From assembly GCF_020025155.1 (NCBI RefSeq), contig NZ_CP073751.1:2607167-2671166 (forward strand): a stretch of DNA of 64,000 nt. The letters run 5' to 3'. The translations under genes and the position numbers were made by a program. Positions 35,332 to 43,176 of the stretch are shown piece after piece (position 1 is the first letter of the stretch; the number at the start of each line of letters is the position of its first letter). The DNA comes from Halopseudomonas nanhaiensis (lineage in GTDB: Bacteria; Pseudomonadota; Gammaproteobacteria; Pseudomonadales; Pseudomonadaceae). The notes under the pieces were generated by a model that ran no database searches, was not told the DNA's origin, and saw only the letters and a list, made by a program, of their open reading frames with translations.

Positions 35332-36390
35332 TCAGGCGTTACCCGCAACCGGCAGGTTGGCGTTGCGGGTGAAGGACAGCATCCGCTCCAGTGGCATGAC
35401 CGCTCGCGGGATCAGGTGCTCCGGGACGATGATCTCGTCGGTACCCTGCTCCAGCGCCTGCAGTACGCGCGGCAGCGTATTCATCGCCATCCACGGACAA
35501 TGTGCACAGCTACGGCACGTAGCCCCATTTCCGGCCGTCGGCGCCTCTATCAAGCGCCGGTCCGGCGCGCCCTGCTGCATCTTGTAGAAGATGCCGCGGT
35601 CGGTTGCAACGATGAAAGTCGGGTTGGGCAAGGTCTGGGTCGCGCGAATCAGCTGGCTGGTGGAGCCTACTACGTCGGCCAGCTCGACGACCGAAGCCGG
35701 GGACTCCGGATGGACCAGAACCGCAGCGTCCGGATAAATTTCCTTGAGGTCCAGGAGCGACTTGGCCTTGAACTCCTCGTGAACGATGCACGAGCCTTCC
35801 CAAAGCAGCATGTCCGCGCCGGTCTGCGTCTGGATGTAATGGCCCAGATGCTGATCCGGCGCCCAGATGATCTTCTCGCCCTTGTCCATCAGATGTTCGA
35901 CGATGCCCAGCGCGCAGCTCGACGTAACTACCCAGTCGGCCCGCGCCTTTACCGCAGCGGAGGTATTGGCATAGACGACCACGGTGCGGTCGGGGTGTTG
36001 ATCGCAGAAGGCAGCGAACTCGTCGATAGGACAACCGATGTCCAGCGAACAGGTTGCTTCCTGCGTCGGCATCAGAATCCGCTTCTCGGGACTGAGGATT
36101 TTCGCCGTCTCGCCCATGAAGCGCACCCCCGCGACGATCAACGTCGATGCAGGATGCTCCTTGCCGAAGCGGGCCATTTCCAGCGAGTCCGACACGCAAC
36201 CGCCGGTCTCCTCGGCAAGCGCCTGGATCATGGGGTCGGTGTAGTAATGAGCGACCAGTACGGCGTCACGCTCCTTCAGAGCTGCAGCGATGCGGGCGCG
36301 ATAATCGGCCTGCTCCGCTTCGCTCAACACCGGCGGCTGCTTTGCCGCCAGATGGGCCTGTACGAGTACACGCTCGGGAATCTGAGACAT
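35332..36390 (-). CDS. nadA: Quinolinate synthase A
   Basis: A 352-residue iron-sulfur enzyme. Cys ligands appear in [20 protein letters not shown] and [16 protein letters not shown], so the three-domain NadA and its 4Fe-4S cluster are intact. It condenses iminoaspartate with dihydroxyacetone phosphate in NAD synthesis. ATG 36390 gives the usual pseudomonad N-terminus; an ATG at 36402 is possible. It converges on bepA. Confidence 0.96.
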   Translation of the reverse strand: MSQIPERVLVQAHLAAKQPPVLSEAEQADYRARIAAALKERDAVLVAHYYTDPMIQALAEETGGCVSDSLEMARFGKEHPASTLIVAGVRFMGETAKILSPEKRILMPTQEATCSLDIGCPIDEFAAFCDQHPDRTVVVYANTSAAVKARADWVVTSSCALGIVEHLMDKGEKIIWAPDQHLGHYIQTQTGADMLLWEGSCIVHEEFKAKSLLDLKEIYPDAAVLVHPESPASVVELADVVGSTSQLIRATQTLPNPTFIVATDRGIFYKMQQGAPDRRLIEAPTAGNGATCRSCAHCPWMAMNTLPRVLQALEQGTDEIIVPEHLIPRAVMPLERMLSFTRNANLPVAGNA

Positions 36391-36567
36391 TGATCGAACC
36401 ATAGAGGGGGATGAGCCCACAGTGTATCACGAGGGCACAGCCGTCGATCATCGAGGCTCTACCGTGCGACAACGCGTCGGGCCATCTCCATGAACTTCCC
36501 ATCCGTCGGGCCAGTCAAGAGAGATAAGACGAGCCTATTCACATCGTCACGGACCCAGGAGCTTGAA

Positions 36568-37203
36568 ATGATTCAAAACGTGCCCGGCGTATTGTTCTCC
36601 CCCGCGACCGGCTGGCGTCAGCTGCGGGATCAGTCTGATCAGCACCCATGGAGCTTCCTCCCGGTATTGCTTGTATTCGCGCTGATCCCGGCGATATGTA
36701 TTTATATCGGCACCGCCCATGTCGGATGGGAGATGTTTGGCAGCGAAGACAACCGGTTGCTCACGCGAAGCAGCGCCATCATGCTCGGCATACTGGTTTA
36801 CGTCGGATTTGTCTTCGGTGTCGGGGTCATGGCGCAGGTCGTGCGTTGGATTCTTTTCCGTACCGCAGGGCGCCCAACCCTGGCAAGGGCAATGGCCTTC
36901 GTCACCTTCGTCTCGTTACCACTGATGATTGGGGGACTCGCTGGCGCCTTTCCCTATCGCGTGTTGATCGTCGGCGGGGCTTTCATCACCACGGTGTGGT
37001 CGGTCCTTCTCCTGTTCAAGGGACTGCCGGTCTTCATGCATCTCAAGGATAGCGATCAGACCCGCTTCCTGGGCGCCTGCATCGTGGCAGCAGGCTTTCT
37101 CGTGTTGATCACCAACGCGTTCGTCTTCCAGCATATGTGGCGGACGACTCAAACCGATGCGAGCTATGTAGGATCGCAGGAAGAACAAAGCGGAATGGAT
37201 TGA
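36568..37203 (+). CDS. Yip1-family membrane protein
   Basis: A 211-residue polytopic protein with about five hydrophobic helices (WSFLPVLLVFALIPAICIYIG, SAIMLGILVYVGFVFGVGVMA, MAFVTFVSLPLMIGGLAGAF, LIVGGAFITTVWSVLLLF and FLGACIVAAGFLVLITNAF), typical of the bacterial Yip1/DUF1282 family. Function unknown. AGGAG lies seven bases before ATG 36568. It closes the conserved nadA block before the stress island. Confidence 0.85.
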   Translation: MIQNVPGVLFSPATGWRQLRDQSDQHPWSFLPVLLVFALIPAICIYIGTAHVGWEMFGSEDNRLLTRSSAIMLGILVYVGFVFGVGVMAQVVRWILFRTAGRPTLARAMAFVTFVSLPLMIGGLAGAFPYRVLIVGGAFITTVWSVLLLFKGLPVFMHLKDSDQTRFLGACIVAAGFLVLITNAFVFQHMWRTTQTDASYVGSQEEQSGMD

Positions 37204-37224
37204 GGGGGGGGTTGTAACGGACCA

Positions 37225-37247
37225 AGCGGAAGCATCCTGCTTCCGCT
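37225..37247. terminator. Hairpin between convergent Yip1 and KGG genes
   Basis: AGCGGAAGCA and TGCTTCCGCT form a perfect 10-bp stem with a 3-base loop in the 63-bp convergent gap. T-poor on both sides, but position favours a shared terminator. Confidence 0.65.
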
Positions 37248-37266
37248 CACTGAGGTCAGGCTCGGG

Positions 37267-37455
37267 TCAACTGCGCTCGCCCTGGCCGCTTTGGCCACCC
37301 TGACTGTTCTGACCGCCCTTGCGACCGGCTTCGGAGGCGCGTCCCGGGTCGTTCTTGAAATTGCCGCCACTCTGCTGGCCCCCCTTGCGTCCCGCTTCTG
37401 CTGCGCGTTCACGGTCTTCCGCGAAATTACCTTTACCACCTTGATGTTGAGCCAT
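37267..37455 (-). CDS. KGG-repeat stress-induced small protein
   Basis: A 62-residue hydrophilic protein with two KGG motifs, ERAAEAGRKGGQQSGGNF and GRASEAGRKGGQNSQGG, as in YciG/GsiB-type stress proteins. Rich in Gly, Gln and Ser, with no hydrophobic core, so probably disordered. AGAGGAT precedes the ATG. In enterics yciG is cotranscribed with ferritin-like yciF/yciE under RpoS; the same classes of gene lie nearby here, in separate units. Confidence 0.88.
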   Translation of the reverse strand: MAQHQGGKGNFAEDRERAAEAGRKGGQQSGGNFKNDPGRASEAGRKGGQNSQGGQSGQGERS

Positions 37456-37902
37456 GTTCAATATCCTCTGATGTTCGGGTTGTCGAGCGCAGCACGCGCT
37501 CAATAGTGGGAGCCCGTCACACTGGAATCGTTCGCAGTTACATTAGAGATATTGAGACTGAAAAACGCTTTTCCAATAACAGAAAAACGAAAAGACAGGC
37601 AAACCTGAATCATCGACAAATCAGGGTCATATCGCTTTGGTATTAACACGGTTCGTGTGTGTGATTGCGGTGCCCACTATAAGGATCATGAGGCCACTCC
37701 GAACTTTTGACAGACTGGTTACTCAAATCTGGTGAGTGGCATCATCGACTTGTTAATCGGGTCAATAGCCAGGCCGTTAATATAATGTGCCGGCGCATGA
37801 TACCGACGATGCCCCAGAGTAAACAGACATCAGGAGAAGTTTCAGCAGTCTCCAACACGCTCCAAAGTCTGAAAAGCTCATCTACCCAATAAGGAATGAA
37901 TT
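37456..37902. other. Divergent regulatory gap KGG / DUF4142
   Basis: A 447-bp AT-rich gap with no gene. It holds an AlgU-type promoter match at 37701-37727 and a TATAAT at 37781-37786 facing the DUF4142 gene. The leader from either to the ATG is over 100 bases. A leftward promoter for the KGG gene should lie in 37456-37600, but none is clear. Confidence 0.6.
37701..37727 (+). promoter_or_regulatory. AlgU/RpoE-type promoter candidate
   Basis: GAACTT, then 16 bases, then TCAAA fits the AlgU (sigma-22/RpoE) consensus GAACTT-N16/17-TCTGA or TCNAA. It faces the DUF4142 gene 176 bases downstream. A TTGACA overlaps the start of the spacer but has no good -10 at 17 bases. Confidence 0.5.
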
Positions 37903-38427
37903 ATGAAGACAGCACACATGTTCAAAACCGGAGCACTCGCCGTCGCCATGTCCCTTGCTGCCAGCTCGGCCTGGGCAATGGACGCAGAAGAATTTATCGA
38001 TAGCGCAGCTGAAAAAGGCTTCGCCGAAATCGAAACCGCAAAGCTGGCGCAGGAGCGCGGGCAGTCGGAAGAGGTGAACAAGTTCGCCGAGAAAATGATC
38101 GAGGACCATCGCTCCTCCAACGAGGAACTCAAGGAGATGGCCCAGGAGAAGAACCTTGAGTTTCCCGATGACGCCACTCTGATGGATCGCGGCAAGGCGA
38201 TGATCCTGAAGCTGCGCGAGGGTGAAAACTTCGATCAGGCTTACGCAAACAATCAGGTCGTTGCACATGAGCAGACCATCGAGATTTACGAAGTAGCCTC
38301 GCAGGAGCTGCAGGACGAAGAGCTGAAAGAGTGGGCTTCCGACCAGCTCGAAATGCTTCGTGAACACTACGGTGAAGCCAAGCAGCTGCAGACTCAGACC
38401 GGTGCCGAAGGCGACTCCGATAGCTGA
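37903..38427 (+). CDS. Exported DUF4142 four-helix protein
   Basis: A 174-residue protein with signal peptide GALAVAMSLAASSAWA and a mature helical domain typical of DUF4142 (ferritin-like fold): FAEIETAKLAQERGQSEEVNKFAEKMIEDH with a Glu-Asp-His cluster, and VVAHEQTIEIYEVASQE. It is the only clearly exported member of this island, so it would act in the periplasm. AAGGAATGAATT precedes the ATG. Metal binding is plausible but unproven. Confidence 0.86.
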   Translation: MKTAHMFKTGALAVAMSLAASSAWAMDAEEFIDSAAEKGFAEIETAKLAQERGQSEEVNKFAEKMIEDHRSSNEELKEMAQEKNLEFPDDATLMDRGKAMILKLREGENFDQAYANNQVVAHEQTIEIYEVASQELQDEELKEWASDQLEMLREHYGEAKQLQTQTGAEGDSDS

Positions 38428-38448
38428 TAGCAGGATTGATCGTGAATT

Positions 38449-38476
38449 GATAAAGGGCGCTTCGGCGCCCTTTATC
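38449..38476. terminator. Terminator after DUF4142 gene
   Basis: A perfect 12-bp stem GATAAAGGGCGC with TTCG tetraloop and complement; T-rich on the distal arm. Works in either direction. Confidence 0.9.
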
Positions 38477-38520
38477 ATGCGCGCTGATGCGGGCCAGTCG
38501 CCCAATCAGTCGCCCAAGAA

Positions 38521-38543
38521 AAAGGGCAGCCAGGCTGCCCTTT
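38521..38543 (-). terminator. Terminator of the PA2169-type gene
   Basis: AAAGGGCAGC-CAG-GCTGCCCTTT with an A run before it on the plus strand, giving a T tract on the minus strand 20 bases after the stop of the 38563-39024 gene. Confidence 0.85.
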
Positions 38544-38562
38544 CTTCACGCCGCACCTACCG

Positions 38563-39024
38563 TCAGTTCTTGGCACGCTCGGTATCGCGTAGTGCCTTGA
38601 CCTGATCATGGTTGCGCAGCACGCCGTCGTACTGACGCTGCACGACCGCACGGATCTCCGGCGGCAGGTCCTTCTCCAGCGCCTGCTTGTAATTCTTCTT
38701 GGCGACATCTTCGCCCCGCTCGCATTCACTGAGGACCGCTTCGTCGCTTTTGCCGGTAATGGCCGATTTGATGTCTACCCAACGGCGGTGCATGTCGCCG
38801 CTCAAGCTGGTGCTGTCTTCGGGGTCACCACCGAGCTGGACGACGATCGCCTGTAGCTCGGCAGCAGCCTTGGCGCACTCCTGAGCTCGCGCGGTGAACA
38901 GGCTCTTCAGATCCTGGCGCTTGATATCCTCGGCGCAATCCTTGAAGCCCGCCTCACCGTCCTTGCTGGTCTCGATAAGGTTGTTCAGCGTTGAAATGAC
39001 GTCTTTGACGTTATCGGCTGCCAT
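38563..39024 (-). CDS. PA2169-family four-helix-bundle protein
   Basis: A 153-residue cytosolic, all-helical protein of the DUF2383/PA2169 type: VISTLNNLIETSKDGEAGFKDCAEDI, ECAKAAAELQAIVVQLGGDPEDSTSLSGDMHRRWVDIKSAITG. Acidic residues and one His on the helices make a ferritin-like metal site possible; three Cys are unusual. An AGGAGATACGACAAC leader contains the ribosome-binding site. Function unknown; relatives are stress-induced. Confidence 0.85.
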   Translation of the reverse strand: MAADNVKDVISTLNNLIETSKDGEAGFKDCAEDIKRQDLKSLFTARAQECAKAAAELQAIVVQLGGDPEDSTSLSGDMHRRWVDIKSAITGKSDEAVLSECERGEDVAKKNYKQALEKDLPPEIRAVVQRQYDGVLRNHDQVKALRDTERAKN

Positions 39025-39074
39025 GTTGTCGTATCTCCTCGGTTGCAGTGAAAGTTCGATTCAAACCACCCGTC

Positions 39075-39326
39075 TCAAGCCTGGCGGTTTTGCATTTTCT
39101 GCTTCATTTCGCAATGCCCGGTCGAGCCGCGCAGCAGCGCTGCAGCACCCATGGCCATGCTCGCCATACCAAAGATGCCGCCGCGACGCATGCCGCGGAA
39201 CACCAGCAGAGCCCCGCCAGCCAGTGACGCTGCACGCTCCATGCCCTGGACATTGGTCGGGCCGTTGACCATGGACTTGATCTTGTTCAGCGGGCTTTCG
39301 TTCTGGGAAGATTGAAGTTGATTCAT
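39075..39326 (-). CDS. Small DUF2892-like membrane protein
   Basis: An 83-residue protein with Gly/Ala-rich hydrophobic stretches (MERAASLAGGALLVFRGMRRGGIFGMASMAMGAAALLRG) and a Cys-containing tail, like YgaP/DUF2892 membrane proteins. It lies between the PA2169-type gene and the DUF2061 gene on the same strand. ATG 39326 follows a GAGGTTTACATG context. Function unknown. Confidence 0.75.
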   Translation of the reverse strand: MNQLQSSQNESPLNKIKSMVNGPTNVQGMERAASLAGGALLVFRGMRRGGIFGMASMAMGAAALLRGSTGHCEMKQKMQNRQA

Positions 39327-39421
39327 GTAAACCTCGTATTCGTCGGATTGGAAAATTCGACGGCTCCCTCGTCTACCCAAGTGACCTGCCGGTCCGCAAG
39401 AGGTTCAGCGGGCCACCAGGA

Positions 39422-39697
39422 TCAGCGCTCCTTCTGTTGAAAGAGATTGCCATGGCCGTAGCCCTTGGCAGGGGTTGGGGGAGTGCCAAACTTTTGCCAC
39501 AGTCTTTCGTGGAAGAAATAGGCGACGGTGTTGCACGCAGGCTCGATCAGCGCGATCAGCCCACCGGTAACGATGCTTCCTGTAAGCCAGTAGGCGACGG
39601 TGAACGCTACCGCGAAATGCACGACGGCGAAGCTCAATGTCTTCGCCAACGTTCTGCGCGTATGACGAGCCAGATGGGCCGTCAGCCATGCTCTCAT
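39422..39697 (-). CDS. DUF2061 small membrane protein
   Basis: A 91-residue protein with two hydrophobic helices (KTLSFAVVHFAVAFTVAYWLTG and GGLIALIEPACNTVAYFFHERLW), the DUF2061 pattern. The ATG overlaps the stop of the upstream DUF892 gene by four bases, so the two are coupled. Function unknown. Confidence 0.85.
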   Translation of the reverse strand: MRAWLTAHLARHTRRTLAKTLSFAVVHFAVAFTVAYWLTGSIVTGGLIALIEPACNTVAYFFHERLWQKFGTPPTPAKGYGHGNLFQQKER

Positions 39698-40212
39698 CGC
39701 TTGGCAACCGCGTCCGGGGCTGCATCGCGAGTCAGAAACGCGCTGACAACCTGCGGCAGGTGATCCTTCAACCACTGGGCCATGGCGATCTCCTGCTCGA
39801 TGATTGTTTCGCAGGCTCTCTGAGTTTCCGTATCACCCACTTCCTTGGCCGCTGCAATCAGCACGGTATAGGATGCGATTTCGAGATTCTCGAATACGTA
39901 GCCCATTGCCGCACCCTTGACGACCTCGTCAGTCATGATGCTCCCGCCGACGCCTTGTGCGAACGCCATCATCTTGCCGCCGAAATCCTTGATGCCAGAC
40001 GGCGACGCGTCATAGCGAGCCAGGCATTGCTCAATCAGTTCGCGCTGCCCCTGAGTCTCAGTGATGTGTTCCTCGATACGCGCCCTGAGCTCCGGATAAT
40101 GCTCCAGGCGTTCGGACTGAGCCTTTAACATGGTTTCTGCCTGTTGTTCCATGGCATGCGCATCGCGCAACCAGTCGACAAGATTCTTCACCTTTGAATC
40201 GTTGATATTCAT
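39694..40212 (-). CDS. YciE/DUF892 ferritin-like protein
   Basis: A 172-residue four-helix protein of the DUF892 (YciE/YciF) family: LVDWLRDAHAMEQQAETML, IEEHITETQGQRELIEQCL, YVFENLEIASYTVLIAAA and EQEIAMAQWLKDHLPQV carry Glu/His positions of a dinuclear metal site. GAGGAAGG precedes ATG 40212. Overlaps the DUF2061 gene; an AlgU-like promoter match lies 36 bases upstream. Confidence 0.9.
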   Translation of the reverse strand: MNINDSKVKNLVDWLRDAHAMEQQAETMLKAQSERLEHYPELRARIEEHITETQGQRELIEQCLARYDASPSGIKDFGGKMMAFAQGVGGSIMTDEVVKGAAMGYVFENLEIASYTVLIAAAKEVGDTETQRACETIIEQEIAMAQWLKDHLPQVVSAFLTRDAAPDAVAKR

Positions 40213-40521
40213 CGGCCACCTTCCTCGCAAAAGTTGTTCAGTCTTTATGAGAAAGGATCGCAGGACTTAAGTTCATACCTGAATTGGCTCGCCTGATATT
40301 AGCAAGACATCAAAAGGACACTACTTGGAATGTATATCTGCGATCAGCTGACCGCCTTAATCAAAAACTATCGTTGAGATCATTCCTATATATAAAAAAA
40401 ACTCTGAACCATCTTCCATTGTTTCCCTTCTATCTATTAGTGGCTGTGCTTGACGCTATGAGATCGTCCGCAGACTTCAACCCGCTTCAAATAAAAGATT
40501 TGCCTGCCTGAGGAGGCATAC
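40213..40521. other. Divergent gap upstream of the ferritin-like genes
   Basis: A 309-bp AT-rich region. Leftward it carries an AlgU-like match at 40248-40274. Rightward there is a TATATATAAAA stretch near 40389 and a strong GAGGAGG ribosome-binding site right before 40522, but no clear -35 element. No gene recognised. Confidence 0.5.
40248..40274 (-). promoter_or_regulatory. AlgU/RpoE-type promoter candidate for the DUF892 unit
   Basis: On the minus strand GAACTT, 16 bases, TCTCA matches the AlgU consensus with one mismatch in the -10 part (TCTGA). It lies 36 bases before the DUF892 ATG, a sensible leader length. Confidence 0.5.
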
Positions 40522-41694
40522 ATGCACGGACTATCCGGAATTCTTGATAACCAGGGCGTCCCGCTGGAGAAACAGGCGTTCACCTGGAAAGACATCTCCA
40601 GCAAGCCGATCAGCAAGCTGGATGACGACGCCTTCACCCGCGTGCGGATCATCCTGATGAATGGGATCGAGCAGGATGCGTTGCGCCTGAAACACTTCGG
40701 CGCCATGTTCAACAAGGATTTGCAGCTGCCACTGGCGCAGGTGCGCCGCGTGGAGCAACACCAGATGACCAGCATCAACTGGCTTCTGTCATCGGATCAT
40801 TCGCCGCTCGAGACCACCGTCGCGTACGAACAGGTCGCGATCGAGGTCACCGCCGCCGTCGCGCAAACCGAGCCTGATCCCTATCAGGCGCAGACCTATC
40901 GCTTCGGCCTACTGGAAGACTTCGACCATCTTTACCGATATTCGGCGATGCTCGATCGTCTCGAGGGGAAGGATGCCAATAATATCCTGCAGGGTTACAC
41001 CGACATCGTGCCGGGCCGTCCGACCTCCGAGCATCACCGGGCGCCTGAAAGCGATCTGCGCGACAACTACCACAAGGAAGAAGCTGCACTGATCACCAAG
41101 ATTCACGCAGCCATGATTACCGCAGCCGAATTCCAGACGCACGACTACTACATGAATATCGGCCCGCTGTTCTCTGATCCGGTCGCCCGGCAACTGTATG
41201 CCGAAATCGCCTCGGTGGAAGAACAGCACGTCACCCAGTACGGATCACTCAAGGACCCGAGCGAGTCGTTTCTGGAGAAATGGATGATTCACGAGGCAAT
41301 GGAGGTCTACAACTACAAGAGCTGCGCCGAGCAGGAGGAGAATCCGCGCATCAAGGCGATGTGGGAGCGCTTCCTCGATTATGAGCTGGGTCATCTGAAC
41401 CTGGTCTGCGATTTGTTCAAGCGGATCGAGCGTCGAGATCCGGCCGAGATTCTGGGCGGAACGCTGCCTGAGATGGTGCAGTTCAAGAGTCAGCGCGACT
41501 TCGTTCGCAAGGTTCTCGCCGAAGAGGTGGACCTTCGTACCAGCGGCACGCAATACGTGGCCAAGCTGGATGAAAGCCCCCTCTCCCTGGATTACCGCAC
41601 TCAGATGAATTCCCAAGGCGTTGCTTCCGATATCGCCTCGGCTGGCTATGCATGGCATCCGGGCACCGAGCTCGCCCGCAACAAGGCTAAGTAG
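40522..41694 (+). CDS. Large ferritin-like protein, two possible diiron bundles
   Basis: A 390-residue cytosolic helical protein. Glu-x-x-His-type segments recur: LLEDFDHLYRYS near 135, EEQHVTQYG near 234 and DYELGHLNLV near 290, with further acidic helices (YEQVAIEVTAAVAQTE, HKEEAALITKIHAAM, WMIHEAMEVYNYKSC). This suggests one or two diiron ferritin-like bundles, larger than bacterioferritin or rubrerythrin. No rubredoxin Cys pairs. First of two genes nine bases apart; the family name is unknown to me. Confidence 0.8.
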   Translation: MHGLSGILDNQGVPLEKQAFTWKDISSKPISKLDDDAFTRVRIILMNGIEQDALRLKHFGAMFNKDLQLPLAQVRRVEQHQMTSINWLLSSDHSPLETTVAYEQVAIEVTAAVAQTEPDPYQAQTYRFGLLEDFDHLYRYSAMLDRLEGKDANNILQGYTDIVPGRPTSEHHRAPESDLRDNYHKEEAALITKIHAAMITAAEFQTHDYYMNIGPLFSDPVARQLYAEIASVEEQHVTQYGSLKDPSESFLEKWMIHEAMEVYNYKSCAEQEENPRIKAMWERFLDYELGHLNLVCDLFKRIERRDPAEILGGTLPEMVQFKSQRDFVRKVLAEEVDLRTSGTQYVAKLDESPLSLDYRTQMNSQGVASDIASAGYAWHPGTELARNKAK

Positions 41695-41703
41695 GAGAAC
41701 CTC

Positions 41704-42429
41704 ATGACCAACCCAGCATCGAAGATGGGCCATAACCGTACCGGGGCCCAAATGTCACCGAAGGACACCGAACGGCAACTTGACGCACTCAAGCATTTCC
41801 CGCCGGACGTACCCGGCAATCCGTCTCAGCTGCTCAATGCGCGGCGCGAGGAAGCCACCGAAGCCGGTCGTATCGGGTCGGTTCCTGTCCCGGGTTCAGC
41901 CAAAGGTATGCTCAAGAGCACCTTTGAAAAGATGCTCGGCAAGAACCCCGAAGTGCTCATCAACAAGCTTGGCGAGCGTCTGGCATACGAGCGCACCGGT
42001 GTCCGGCTCTACGAAGCGACGATAGCCAAGGCGCAATCAGCTGAAAAGGTTGATCAGGGTCTGGTCACCACGCTCCAGCAGATCCGCAACGAAGAGGACG
42101 AGCACTTTCAGTTGCTGGTCTCTGCGCTGGAGAAGTTGGGCGCCGACCCCACCGCGATGACACCCGACGCCGACGTCTCGGGCGTCATCGCGCTGGGCGT
42201 CATGCAGGTACTAACCGATCCGCGCACCGATATTCCGCAGTCGCTCAATGCATTGCTGACAGTCGAGTTGGCGGATAACGCCGCCTGGGAGCTACTCATC
42301 GAGCTATGCGAGCAGGCGCATCAGAAGGACATTGCCACGCACTTCAAGAAGGCCCTGGCCCAGGAAGAGCGTCATCTCGCGACAATCAAGGGGTTGCTAC
42401 GCGACCACCTGACTGCAGCACTGTCCTGA
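41704..42429 (+). CDS. Ferritin-like protein, partner of the 390-residue protein
   Basis: A 241-residue protein with an extended polar N-terminus (about 70 residues with MGHNRTGAQMSPKDTERQLDALKHFPPDVPGN) and a ferritin-like bundle: LAYERTGVRLYEA, NEEDEHFQLLV (ExxH), VELADNAAWELLIE and QEERHLATIKGLL (ExxH), an intact diiron ligand set. GGAG precedes the ATG; it is in an operon with the upstream gene and closed by a terminator. Confidence 0.85.
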   Translation: MTNPASKMGHNRTGAQMSPKDTERQLDALKHFPPDVPGNPSQLLNARREEATEAGRIGSVPVPGSAKGMLKSTFEKMLGKNPEVLINKLGERLAYERTGVRLYEATIAKAQSAEKVDQGLVTTLQQIRNEEDEHFQLLVSALEKLGADPTAMTPDADVSGVIALGVMQVLTDPRTDIPQSLNALLTVELADNAAWELLIELCEQAHQKDIATHFKKALAQEERHLATIKGLLRDHLTAALS

Positions 42430-42453
42430 TCGATTGAAGTAACTGTACACAGC

Positions 42454-42483
42454 CCTGCTTCAGGTCACCTGGAGCAGGTTTTT
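42454..42483 (+). terminator. Intrinsic terminator of the ferritin-like pair
   Basis: CCTGCTTCAGG and CCTGGAGCAGG form an 11-bp stem (one G-U pair) with a TCA loop and TTTTT. It lies only 21 bases before the hemerythrin ATG. Confidence 0.88.
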
Positions 42484-42504
42484 GATGATGAGGAGAAGAA
42501 AAAT

Positions 42505-42966
42505 ATGAACGCTACTGACCTGCTTGTTCAAGACCATGAAAAACTCAAGAAGCTGCTTAGCGAGATTACTGACACGACCGAACGCGCAGTAAAAAAGCGT
42601 ACCGAACTGCTGGCTCAGATTGAGGCGGAGCTGCACGCGCATACGCAGATCGAGGAAGAAGACTTCTACCCTGCCTACAAGAAAGCCGGCGGCAAGGACG
42701 AGACCAAGATGTATCACGAGGCGAAGGAAGAGCATCGCGCCGTAGAGGCACTGGTCCTGCCGGATCTGAAAAAGACCGACGTGGGCACAGTCGAGTTTTC
42801 CGGACGCATCAAGGTGCTCAAGGAGATGCTCGAACACCACATCGAGGAAGAGGAAAGCGAGATGTTCCCCGAGGCCGAAAAGATCCTGAACAAGCAGGAA
42901 CTGGCGGAGCTGGGTGAGCGCATGGAAAAGAAGAAGAAAATGCTGCTGGCTGCGACCCGACACTGA
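42505..42966 (+). CDS. Hemerythrin-domain protein
   Basis: A 153-residue hemerythrin (HHE) cation-binding protein: LLVQDHEKL near residue 11, LHAHTQIEEEDFYP near 46, EEHRAVEAL near 76 and LEHHIEEEESEMFPEAE near 112 supply the His and Glu ligands of a diiron site. It may bind oxygen, nitric oxide or iron. GAGGAG precedes the ATG. With a terminator just upstream it needs read-through or a promoter hidden in the short gap. Confidence 0.93.
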   Translation: MNATDLLVQDHEKLKKLLSEITDTTERAVKKRTELLAQIEAELHAHTQIEEEDFYPAYKKAGGKDETKMYHEAKEEHRAVEALVLPDLKKTDVGTVEFSGRIKVLKEMLEHHIEEEESEMFPEAEKILNKQELAELGERMEKKKKMLLAATRH

Positions 42967-42981
42967 TCGCAGGCTGAACCG

Positions 42982-43010
42982 AAGGGGCCGCAAATGCTGC
43001 CCCTTTCTTC
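42982..43010. terminator. Terminator after hemerythrin gene
   Basis: AAGGGGC and GCCCCTT form a stem around a 10-base loop, with T-rich sequence (TTTCTTC) on the plus side. Confidence 0.7.
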
Positions 43011-43047
43011 CAGGTGGAAACGGGGCGAGGAGCGAAGCGAGAGAAGA

Positions 43048-43123
43048 TGGTGGGTCGTGTAGGATTCGAACCTACGACCAATTGGTTAAAAGCCAACTGC
43101 TCTACCAACTGAGCTAACGACCC
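43048..43123 (-). tRNA. tRNA-Lys (TTT)
   Basis: A 76-nt cloverleaf on the minus strand: acceptor GGGTCGT/ACGACCC, anticodon loop CTTTTAA (TTT), T-loop GGTTCGAATCC, encoded CCA. It lies 53 bases downstream of queC. In P. aeruginosa the equivalent tRNA-Lys gene is an integration site for genomic islands. Confidence 0.97.
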
Positions 43124-43176
43124 GGAACGCGCGCTATAGTACTGATTTCTCGCGATAATTCAAATACTTTTTTCTG

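Noticed and set aside
37707-37892. TTG-started frame of 61 codons before DUF4142
   Set aside because: It overlaps the AlgU-like promoter and has no ribosome-binding site or protein-like composition.
39034-39058. GAACTT on the minus strand upstream of the PA2169-type gene
   Set aside because: No TCTGA/TCNAA at 16-17 bases, and it is too close to the start codon and its ribosome-binding site.
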